Assembly (NCBI GenBank): GCA_025935155.1
Contig: JAICVV010000087.1
Span: 1-7,629 of the forward strand
DNA: 7,629 nucleotides
Source of the DNA: Alphaproteobacteria bacterium
Lineage (GTDB): Bacteria; Pseudomonadota; Alphaproteobacteria; Micropepsales; Micropepsaceae
Reading direction: 5' to 3'
Shown: piece after piece, positions 1-5,764 of the stretch
Position numbering within the stretch: position 1 is the stretch's first letter
How the letters are laid out: each line of letters begins with the position of its first letter
Translations under genes and position numbers: made by a program
The notes under the pieces: generated by a model
Database searches by the model: none
What the model was told of the DNA's origin: nothing
What the model saw: the letters and a program-made list of their open reading frames with translations, nothing else

Positions 1-527
1 GCCAAGGCATCGCTGGCGGCGTAGCTTTGACCGTCGATACGCGCCCGCCCTTCGCCAATCAGCACACATGACAGATGCGCCAGCGGGGCAAGGTCGCCGG
101 ATGCACCCACCGAGCCCTGCGAGGGAATCTCCGGCAGCACGTCATTGTTGATCAGCGCGATCAAATATTCGATGACAATCGGGCGTACGCCCGAATAGCC
201 GCGCGCCAGTCCGGCAGCCTTCAGCGCCAAAACCAGCCGCACAACGTGACCGGGCAGCAATTCTCCCACGCCCGTGGAATGAGAGAGCACAAGGTTTCTC
301 TGAAGCTGCTTTAGCTGAGTGTCAGGTATTCGCGTTTGCGCGAGTCGGCCGAAGCCGGTGTTTACGCCATAAATTGCAACGCCGGATGAAAGCGCCTGCT
401 CGATGAGCGCGCGCGATCGCTCGACGGCTGGCCACGCGGCGCTGCTCATGGCGATGGTGACGGGCTCGTTCGCAATGGCTCGCCAGGCGGAGAGCGGCAT
501 CGTTCCGGGCGTAATAGCGATGTTCAT
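1..527 (-). CDS. hutH: Histidine ammonia-lyase, N-terminal part (runs off the left edge)
   Basis: Catalyses the first step of histidine degradation, the non-oxidative deamination of L-histidine to urocanate and ammonia in the cytoplasm. Only the first 175 residues lie in the window, about a third of the usual roughly 510. Visible hallmarks are the YGVNTGFG block with the catalytic Tyr at residue 53, the LVLSHSTG block with Ser82-His83, and GSVGASGDLAPLAHL, whose Ala142-Ser143-Gly144 cyclise to the MIO electrophile. Among MIO enzymes the Ser-His pair is typical of histidine lyases, while tyrosine and phenylalanine lyases carry His-Leu or Phe-Leu type pairs, so I prefer HutH over TAL/PAL. The ATG gives the expected N-terminus; a purine-rich AAAGGCGG starts about 19 nt upstream, so the Shine-Dalgarno is only moderate. 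It lies 282 nt after the kinase gene. Other hut genes, if present, would be to the left. Confidence 0.95.
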   Translation of the reverse strand, partial: MNIAITPGTMPLSAWRAIANEPVTIAMSSAAWPAVERSRALIEQALSSGVAIYGVNTGFGRLAQTRIPDTQLKQLQRNLVLSHSTGVGELLPGHVVRLVLALKAAGLARGYSGVRPIVIEYLIALINNDVLPEIPSQGSVGASGDLAPLAHLSCVLIGEGRARIDGQSYAASDAL

Positions 528-809
528 GAATGGCAGGCCGCCTTTGCGTGCTCGCTGCGCTCTACAAAAGAATATGAATCTGCGCAATCAACCTGAGCAT
601 GAGGAGATCGATGCTTGCTACTTCGGAGCCGCGCTCGACTGCCGGAGTTCCGGACGGGAGGGGAAGGAGGCGATTTGCTTGAAAACGAACGCCAATATTT
701 TGCTACTCGAACAAGCTCCGGCCCGAATTTAAGACCGAGGGAACGCGTCCGAATCTCGAGAAGACCACGGTCCATCTAGCATTTGAGGCGCACTCGGGTT
801 CTACTCCGG
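528..809. other. Intergenic gap upstream of hutH
   Basis: This 282-nt non-coding stretch lies between the stop of the kinase gene and the start of hutH, both on the minus strand. It should hold the end of the purD-kinase transcript and the hutH promoter. I found no stem-loop followed by a T-run, and no convincing -35/-10 pair or HutC-like palindrome. It contains a purine-rich run on the plus strand at 652-670 that ends in a perfect AAGGAGG, and a short inverted repeat CCGGA-GT-TCCGG at 642-653, whose 2-nt centre is too tight for a normal hairpin. A minus-strand open frame (775-524) spans most of the gap, and its TGA overlaps the hutH ATG. It has no Shine-Dalgarno and unremarkable codon use, so I do not call it a gene. 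Confidence 0.6.
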
Positions 810-1898
810 TCAGCCCAGAGCACCGGCTCTCTTAGCGAAGTGCCAGCCTCGTTCCGCCAGTGGCCGCACCCGTGCGACGTTTTTCCCGGCCTGGGGACTG
901 GCAGCGGTACCGTCTCGCACCCGGCCGACAATGCCCTGAAGAATTCCGGCCAGCCGGAAGAAATTGTAGGCCGCATAATAATCGAGTTCCGGAAACGTTT
1001 TCCGGTTTGTGCGGGCCAAATACCAGCGGGTGTATTCCTGCATGGACGGGATACCGAGTTCCGGCAGGCGCGCGCCGAGCAGGGTGGCGCCGGTATTCGA
1101 ACCTTCGCCCGGCATCTGCCACTGCAACAGGTGGTAAGTGAAATCGGCCATGGGGTCGCCGATAGTGCAGAGCTCCCAGTCGAGGACCGCCAGCACGCGC
1201 GGTTCGGTTGGGTGGAGGATCATGTTGTCGAGCCGGAAGTCGCCGTGAACGATGGCGTCGCGAGGGCATTGCGGCAGGTGTTGCGGCAGCCAGTCAATCA
1301 GCTTCTCCATCTCATCGATGCGCTCGGTTTCGGAAGCCTTGTACTGCTTCGTCCAGCGGGCGATCTGGCGCGCGACGTAGTTGCCCTGTTTCCCGAAATC
1401 TCCAAGACCCAGCCTCCGCCAATCGAGATTGTGCAGCAGCGCGAGAGTTTCGTTCATCGCGTCGTATATGGCGTGACGCTGTTGCGGCGTCTGATCCGGC
1501 AGCAGCGGACCCCAGTAAATGCGGCCCTCTACGAATTCCATGACGTAAAACGTGGTGCCGATAATGGACTCGTCTTCGCACAGCAAAAGCGGCCGGGGGA
1601 CCGGAAAGCCGGTGGGATACAATGCAGAGATAATGCGGTACTCACGGTCTATCGCGTGCGCGGAGGGGAGGAGTTTTCCCGGCGGCTTGCGGCGCAGAAC
1701 GTATTTCTGCGCCGGCGTGATGAGCTGGTACGTGGGATTCGATTGGCCGCCTTTGAATTGCTGTACGGTCAGCGGCGGCGTGAACGCGTGCATGCGTTCG
1801 GCGAGATAGTTCTCCAGCCGCTTCACATTGAAACGGTGCTGTTCGCGGATATCCTGCGTTCCGGAAAACGCCGTTTGCCCGTCGAGAAGGTCGGCCAT
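810..1898 (-). CDS. APH-family phosphotransferase, related to the ACAD10/ACAD11 kinase domain
   Basis: A 362-residue protein with the full aminoglycoside-phosphotransferase/choline-kinase fold signature. In order: a nucleotide-binding loop FKGGQSNPTY (48-57); a YVLRRKPPG strand (66-74) with candidate ATP-binding basic residues; a hinge FYVMEFVEG (117-125); the catalytic loop IVHGDFRLDN (216-225, Asp220 as presumed base); and the metal-binding VLDWELCTIGDP (238-249, Asp240). This pattern resembles the kinase part of ACAD10/ACAD11, which in mammals phosphorylates 4-hydroxyacyl-CoAs, more than antibiotic kinases. The substrate here is unknown, and resistance should not be inferred. The start is the ATG 8 nt after the purD stop. 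The same frame stays open a further 135 codons into purD, but that part reads as low-complexity Arg-rich sequence. No clear Shine-Dalgarno is visible, so translational coupling to purD is likely. Confidence 0.88.
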   Translation of the reverse strand: MADLLDGQTAFSGTQDIREQHRFNVKRLENYLAERMHAFTPPLTVQQFKGGQSNPTYQLITPAQKYVLRRKPPGKLLPSAHAIDREYRIISALYPTGFPVPRPLLLCEDESIIGTTFYVMEFVEGRIYWGPLLPDQTPQQRHAIYDAMNETLALLHNLDWRRLGLGDFGKQGNYVARQIARWTKQYKASETERIDEMEKLIDWLPQHLPQCPRDAIVHGDFRLDNMILHPTEPRVLAVLDWELCTIGDPMADFTYHLLQWQMPGEGSNTGATLLGARLPELGIPSMQEYTRWYLARTNRKTFPELDYYAAYNFFRLAGILQGIVGRVRDGTAASPQAGKNVARVRPLAERGWHFAKRAGALG

Positions 1899-1906
1899 AT
1901 GCGATG

Positions 1907-3163
1907 CTAGCGTTGGAGTGCGCGCCAGCCAATGTCGCGGCGGCAGAAGCCATCCGGCCAATCGATCAGATCGACAGCGCGGTACGCACGCGCCTGTGCT
2001 TCGACAACAGTGTTGCCCAACGCGGTAACGTCCAGCACGCGCCCGCCTGTGGCCATCAGCTTGCCATCTCGCCATTCGGTGGCCGCGTGGAATATCTGTA
2101 CGCCTTCGACTTGCGCGGCAGCGTCCAGATTGCGGATTTCGGAGCCCTTGGTGTATTCGCCGGGATAGCCGCGCGCCGCCATGACCACCGTCAGCGCCGC
2201 GTGATCGGACCAGCGCAAATCGAGGTGATTCAGCTGCCTGTCGCGGGTGGCAAGGAGCGCGGCGGCAAGATCGGATTTCAGGCGCATGATCAGCACCTGG
2301 CATTCGGGATCACCAAAGCGGCAATTGTATTCGATCAACTTCGGCTCGCCGTTCTTGATCATCAACCCTGCATAGAGCACGCCCATGTAAGGTGTAGCGC
2401 GCTCCGCCATCGCCGTGATTGTCGGCTTGATAATCTTCTCCAGTGTTCTGCCGATAACGGCTTGCGTAAGAACCGGCGCTGGCGAATAGGCGCCCATCCC
2501 GCCCGTGTTCGGCCCATTATCGCCTACAAATGCGCGCTTGTGATCCTGCGCGCCGGCAAGCGGCAGAACGTTCTCACCGTCGCTGAGGACGAAAAAGCTG
2601 GCTTCCTCTCCTTCGAGATACTCCTCGATAAGAATTTCTTGGCCCGCGTTGTAGAGCATAGATTCGATGGCACGGTCGCGTTCCGCCTCGGATGCGGCGA
2701 TCACAACCCCTTTGCCGGCCGCAAGACCATCAGCCTTGACGACAACTGGCAGCCCAAGGCTTGCTGCAAAACGCCTCGCCGCTCCCGCGTCGCTGAAGCG
2801 CGCGTAGGCTGCGGTCGGGATGTCCTTGGCGGTGCAGAGATCCTTTACGTATCCTTTGGAACCTTCCAGTACAGCACCGGCCGCGCTCGGACCCAAGGCC
2901 CGAATTCCTGCGGCCTCCAGGCGGTCCCACAATCCGGCGACCAGCGGGGCCTCCGGTCCGATCACCACGAAGTCGATCTTTTCTGCCTTCGCAAAGTCCA
3001 CCAGCCGATCCAGTTCCAGCGCGTCAATCGGCACGCGCTCGGCCACGTGTGCAATGCCCGCATTGCCCGGCGCGCAGTAGAGCTTATCCACGAGTGGGCT
3101 TGCAGAAAGCGCCCACGCCAGCGCGTGCTCTCGCCCGCCGGAACCGACCAGAAGAAATCTCAA
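1907..3163 (-). CDS. purD: Phosphoribosylamine--glycine ligase (GAR synthetase)
   Basis: Catalyses ATP-dependent joining of 5-phosphoribosylamine and glycine to form GAR, the second step of de novo purine synthesis in the cytoplasm. From the chosen start it has 418 residues, within the family's usual 420-430. Domains: an N-terminal fold beginning LRFLLVGSGGREHALAW (1-17); an ATP-grasp region with VVVKADGLAAGKG (140-152) and EEYLEGEEASF (180-190); NGPNTGGMGAYSP (216-228); the signature CRFGDPECQ (281-289); and a C-terminal domain with ARGYPGEY (330-337). I chose the TTG at 3163 because a GGTGGGG Shine-Dalgarno sits 7 nt upstream and homologues begin exactly there. The ATG at 3193 would add ten unconserved residues (MTRKPWWGEN) and has no Shine-Dalgarno. 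The gene is first in a likely unit with the downstream kinase and diverges from xseA. Confidence 0.96.
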   Translation of the reverse strand: MRFLLVGSGGREHALAWALSASPLVDKLYCAPGNAGIAHVAERVPIDALELDRLVDFAKAEKIDFVVIGPEAPLVAGLWDRLEAAGIRALGPSAAGAVLEGSKGYVKDLCTAKDIPTAAYARFSDAGAARRFAASLGLPVVVKADGLAAGKGVVIAASEAERDRAIESMLYNAGQEILIEEYLEGEEASFFVLSDGENVLPLAGAQDHKRAFVGDNGPNTGGMGAYSPAPVLTQAVIGRTLEKIIKPTITAMAERATPYMGVLYAGLMIKNGEPKLIEYNCRFGDPECQVLIMRLKSDLAAALLATRDRQLNHLDLRWSDHAALTVVMAARGYPGEYTKGSEIRNLDAAAQVEGVQIFHAATEWRDGKLMATGGRVLDVTALGNTVVEAQARAYRAVDLIDWPDGFCRRDIGWRALQR

Positions 3164-3210
3164 GTTTTCACCCCACCAAGGCTTTCGCGTCATGTATCAT
3201 CGGCGGAATC
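3164..3210. promoter_or_regulatory. Divergent purD/xseA spacer
   Basis: Only 47 nt separate the chosen starts of purD (minus) and xseA (plus), and 17 nt if purD used its upstream ATG. Transcripts must start here or inside the opposite gene, so the promoters probably overlap. On the plus strand a -10-like TATCAT lies at 3195-3200, and on the minus strand a GATACA-like element lies in the same place, but neither has a good -35. This marks the place where promoters are expected; I did not identify them. Confidence 0.4.
3171..3177 (-). promoter_or_regulatory. Ribosome-binding site deciding the purD TTG start
   Basis: On the minus strand the sequence reads GGTGGGG, then the 7-nt spacer TGAAAAC, then TTG. 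The spacing is ideal for initiation at the TTG, and no comparable site precedes the upstream in-frame ATG at 3193. Confidence 0.6.
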
Positions 3211-4635
3211 ATGAGTGAAGCCGCCACCACCCACGCCAATCTGCCGGAATACAGCGTCAGCGAGATCGCCCATGCGCTGAAGCGCACGGTTGAGGACGCA
3301 TTTCCGTTCGTTCGGGTACGCGGCGAGATCAGCAATCTGAAGTTTCATTCCTCGGGCCACATCTATTTCGACCTTAAGGACGACAAAGCCTGCCTCAATG
3401 CCGTTGTGTGGCGGATGACCGCGCGTCTGCTGAAGCTGAAGCCGGAGCCAGGGCTGGAGATCATTTGCACAGGCCGGATCACCACCTATCCCGGATCGTC
3501 GCGCTACCAGATCGTGGTCGAGCAAATCGAATTGGCCGGAATCGGCGCGCTGATGGCGATGCTGGAAGAGCGAAAGAGACGCCTCGCTGCCGAAGGCCTG
3601 TTTGCCGAAAGCCGGAAAAAGGCATTGCCGTTTCTGCCTGAGGTGATCGGCGTCGTGACCTCGCCGACGGGCGCCGTGATCCGCGACATTATGCACCGGC
3701 TGCAAGCGCGCTTTCCGCGGCGGGTGTTGGTGTGGGCGGTTGCCGTGCAAGGTGAGCGGGCGGCTGCCGAGGTAGCTGCGGCAATCCGCGGGTTCAATGC
3801 CGTGCCGGCGGACGGGCCGATACCGCGGCCCAATCTGATTATTGTTGCGCGGGGCGGAGGTTCCATTGACGACCTGATGGCCTTCAATGAAGAAATCGTC
3901 GTGCGCGCGGTGGCAGACAGCACCATTCCGCTCATCTCCGCCGTCGGCCATGAAACGGATACGACATTAATCGATTTCGCGTCTGACCGTCGCGCACCGA
4001 CACCCACCGCGGCCGCGGAAATCGCGGTGCCGGTCCGCGCCGATTTGCTGTCGCAGACGCTGGATTTTGAGCGGCGCGTTTCAAACTGCTTTTTGCGTGG
4101 CCTCACGCACAGACGAACGCACCTGGCCTCGGTGTCGCGCGCGCTGCTGCGGGCCGATCACCTGTTTGCGCAGTCGCATCAGCGGCTGGATTACGCGTCA
4201 GAGAATCTCGGCCGCGCGCTGCTCAAGAATTTGCAGCTCCATCGCCGCGCATTTGGCGAAGCTGCCGCCATGCTCCGCCCAACTTCGTTGCAGCGGCGCA
4301 TCGTTCAGTGCGGCGAACGCGTCACAGCACTTGAATACCGCCTATTGCGGCGCGAGCGCGCCCGACTCGCGGAACGTCACGCGCAGCTCGATGGCGCATC
4401 GCGTGTGCTGGAAAGCGTCAGCTATCGCAATGTGCTGGACCGCGGCTTTGCGCTGGTGCGCCGTCAGGATGGCCTGCTCAAGCGTCGAGCCGCTGAACTC
4501 GTTTCCGGGGAGGAACTGATCCTCACTTTTGCGGACGAGTCAGCCGGTGCGGTGGCGATCGGTCCGCCGCGCCAGCCGCTGCATCGCTCCGGGCGCCCGA
4601 AGAAGTCGGCGAAAGAGCAGGGCAGCCTGTTTTAG
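3211..4635 (+). CDS. xseA: Exodeoxyribonuclease VII large subunit
   Basis: Large catalytic subunit of exonuclease VII, which with several copies of XseB degrades single-stranded DNA from both ends and acts in DNA repair. It has 474 residues, normal for the family. Order: N-terminal OB-fold (about 12-110) with EYSVSEIAHALK and VRVRGEISNLK; a catalytic domain with GVVTSPTGAVIRDI (147-160), VARGGGSIDDLMAFNEE (212-228) and SAVGHETDTTLIDFASD (243-259); a long helical XseB-binding region (about 275-400); and a C-terminal SYRNVLDRGFALVRR segment (404-418). Asp159, Arg214, His247 and Asp250 align with residues known to be essential in E. coli XseA. The ATG lies 3 nt after a short GGCGGA. The frame is open further upstream, but that part lies antisense to purD and is not conserved. 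The Lys-rich tail ends in QGSLF, like a sliding-clamp-binding motif. xseB is not in the window. Confidence 0.97.
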   Translation: MSEAATTHANLPEYSVSEIAHALKRTVEDAFPFVRVRGEISNLKFHSSGHIYFDLKDDKACLNAVVWRMTARLLKLKPEPGLEIICTGRITTYPGSSRYQIVVEQIELAGIGALMAMLEERKRRLAAEGLFAESRKKALPFLPEVIGVVTSPTGAVIRDIMHRLQARFPRRVLVWAVAVQGERAAAEVAAAIRGFNAVPADGPIPRPNLIIVARGGGSIDDLMAFNEEIVVRAVADSTIPLISAVGHETDTTLIDFASDRRAPTPTAAAEIAVPVRADLLSQTLDFERRVSNCFLRGLTHRRTHLASVSRALLRADHLFAQSHQRLDYASENLGRALLKNLQLHRRAFGEAAAMLRPTSLQRRIVQCGERVTALEYRLLRRERARLAERHAQLDGASRVLESVSYRNVLDRGFALVRRQDGLLKRRAAELVSGEELILTFADESAGAVAIGPPRQPLHRSGRPKKSAKEQGSLF

Positions 4636-4679
4636 ATTCCGCTCCCCCTTGTTGCTCTTGCGCATTATACTGGCTTCTC

Positions 4680-4684
4680 AGGAG
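4680..4684 (+). promoter_or_regulatory. Strong ribosome-binding site of the DUF2093 gene
   Basis: AGGAG with a 7-nt spacer to the ATG at 4692. It is the best Shine-Dalgarno in front of any gene in the window and supports this small frame as a real gene. Confidence 0.75.
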
Positions 4685-4691
4685 TAGTCTC

Positions 4692-4919
4692 ATGAATCAG
4701 ATGGAACGCGATTTTCGTCCGGACGGTCTTGCCGAGCTGGAATATCTCGATGGTGAATATCGCGTGGTGCGGCCTGGGTCGTTTGTGATGTGCGCCGTAA
4801 CGGGAGTGCAAATTCCGGTCGATGCCCTGCGCTACTGGAGCGTCGATCTGCAGGAAGCTTACGCCTCGCCAGATATCGCGTTGCGGCGTTTTCAGGAAAT
4901 GGGATTTACGCCCGAGTGA
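4692..4919 (+). CDS. Small DUF2093 family protein
   Basis: A 75-residue protein of a family I recognise by its central blocks: LEYLDGEYRVVRPGSFVMCAVTG (16-38) followed by IPVDALRYWSVDLQEAYASPDIALRRF (41-67). These match DUF2093, a short conserved protein of Alphaproteobacteria with no established function. The protein is acidic and Tyr-rich with a single Cys at 34. It has no signal peptide or membrane segment, so it is presumably cytoplasmic. The CxxTG-IP-LRYWS arrangement is slightly reminiscent of a small metal-ribbon fold, but one Cys alone would not hold a zinc ion. It starts 56 nt after xseA, and its TGA overlaps the GTG start of the M23 peptidase gene, so it is probably co-translated with that gene and perhaps co-transcribed with xseA. 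Confidence 0.88.
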   Translation: MNQMERDFRPDGLAELEYLDGEYRVVRPGSFVMCAVTGVQIPVDALRYWSVDLQEAYASPDIALRRFQEMGFTPE

Positions 4920-5764
4920 TACCGCGCCGCGCGTTCCTGATCGAGACAATGGCGTTGGCGCTCGCGCCTGGCTGCATGGCAGCACCATCGTCGAGCGCTG
5001 GTCACCTTTTGCTTTCTGGCTCACTGCAACAGGGCAGTCTCGTGATCGGACGAACGCAGCCGCACGCCCATGTTCTGGTGAACGACACTCCCGTGCTTGT
5101 TTCCGCGGGCGGCATATTCGCCTTAGGCCTCCAATACGACCAGAAAAGGGCGACCGAGCTCGCGGTACAATACGCCGATGGCGCTACAGAGACACGGTCT
5201 GTTCAGCCTGTTCCACGGACATACGAAATCCAGAAAATCAACGGATTGCCGGAGAAATTCGTCTCGCCACCGCCAGATATTCAGAAGCGTATCGATGACG
5301 AAAACGTTCGTATTGCCAAAGCGCGAGAGGTGAACTCACCAGGTACCGCCTTCTCCGAACCTTTTGATTGGCCAACGACTGGCGTAATCAGCAGCGTCTT
5401 CGGCAGCCAGCGCATTCTCAACGGCATACCGAAGGCGCCGCACTTCGGTGTCGATATCGCCGCGCCGGAAGGAACGCCGATTCACGCTCCGGCCGATGCC
5501 ACAGTTTCGCTGGCCGAGCCGGATTTCTACCTCACGGGAGGTACAACCGTGCTCGATCACGGGCATGGCGTTTGCACGATGTACATCCACCAGAGTATGC
5601 TCAAAGTGATTGCTGGCCGGGCCGTGAAACGCGGTGACATCATCGGCCTGGTAGGCATGAAAGGCCGCGCCACTGGCCCTCATCTGCATTGGGGGATGAA
5701 CTGGTTTCAGATGAAGCTCGATCCGTCGCTGTCGACGCGAACGCCGGCGCCAGCCAAGGCCTGA
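4916..5764 (+). CDS. Exported M23 family metallopeptidase (LytM/peptidoglycan endopeptidase type)
   Basis: A 282-residue protein likely to cut peptidoglycan cross-links in the periplasm. The start is the GTG whose last two bases are part of the DUF2093 TGA stop (GTGA). It gives an N-terminus with a signal sequence: IPRRAFLIE, a short hydrophobic stretch to about 19, then CMAAPSS. PRRAFL resembles a twin-arginine (Tat) motif, and Cys20 after APG is a weak lipobox. Residues about 30-130 form the family's conserved N-terminal region (SGSLQQGSLVIGRT). The M23 domain (about 150-265) keeps the metal ligands His176 and Asp180 in HFGVD, His225 in YIHQS, and His256/His258 in PHLHWG, so it should be catalytically active. 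A later ATG at 4949 would remove the RR and most of the signal. The 3' end overlaps the convergent lpxL-type gene by 58 bp. Confidence 0.92.
   Translation: MIPRRAFLIETMALALAPGCMAAPSSSAGHLLLSGSLQQGSLVIGRTQPHAHVLVNDTPVLVSAGGIFALGLQYDQKRATELAVQYADGATETRSVQPVPRTYEIQKINGLPEKFVSPPPDIQKRIDDENVRIAKAREVNSPGTAFSEPFDWPTTGVISSVFGSQRILNGIPKAPHFGVDIAAPEGTPIHAPADATVSLAEPDFYLTGGTTVLDHGHGVCTMYIHQSMLKVIAGRAVKRGDIIGLVGMKGRATGPHLHWGMNWFQMKLDPSLSTRTPAPAKA

Noticed and set aside
413..420. GCGATCGC palindromes (for example here, with related GCGATC sites near 5900 and 6530).
   Set aside because: There are few copies, they lie inside coding sequence with no regular spacing, and they are expected by chance in GC-rich DNA.
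763..772. A small palindrome GACC-AC-GGTC after the kinase gene, considered as a terminator.
   Set aside because: It has a four-base stem with a two-base loop and no following T-run, which is too weak for a terminator.
524..775. An 83-codon minus-strand frame whose TGA overlaps the hutH ATG.
   Set aside because: It has no Shine-Dalgarno, a Ser/Arg-rich translation without a family, and no strong codon bias. The stop/start overlap alone is not enough to call a gene.
1899..2303. A 135-codon N-terminal extension of the kinase gene into purD.
   Set aside because: The extension reads as Arg-rich shadow sequence of purD in another frame. The conserved protein begins at the ATG just after the purD stop.
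3049..3210. An upstream 54-codon extension of xseA.
   Set aside because: It lies within antisense purD sequence, and XseA homology begins at the ATG at 3211 (EYSVSEIAHALK shortly after).
783..3214. Two long plus-strand frames (783-1910 and 1904-3214) covering the kinase gene and purD almost end to end.
   Set aside because: They are antisense to genes with clear family motifs. Their translations are rich in Arg, Ala and Gln without recognisable domains, as expected from GC-biased codon use in the true frame.
4665..4671. A -10-like TTATACT upstream of the DUF2093 gene.
   Set aside because: The only TTG-type candidate for a -35 (4649-4654) is about 11 nt away, too close for a normal spacer, so I do not call a promoter.
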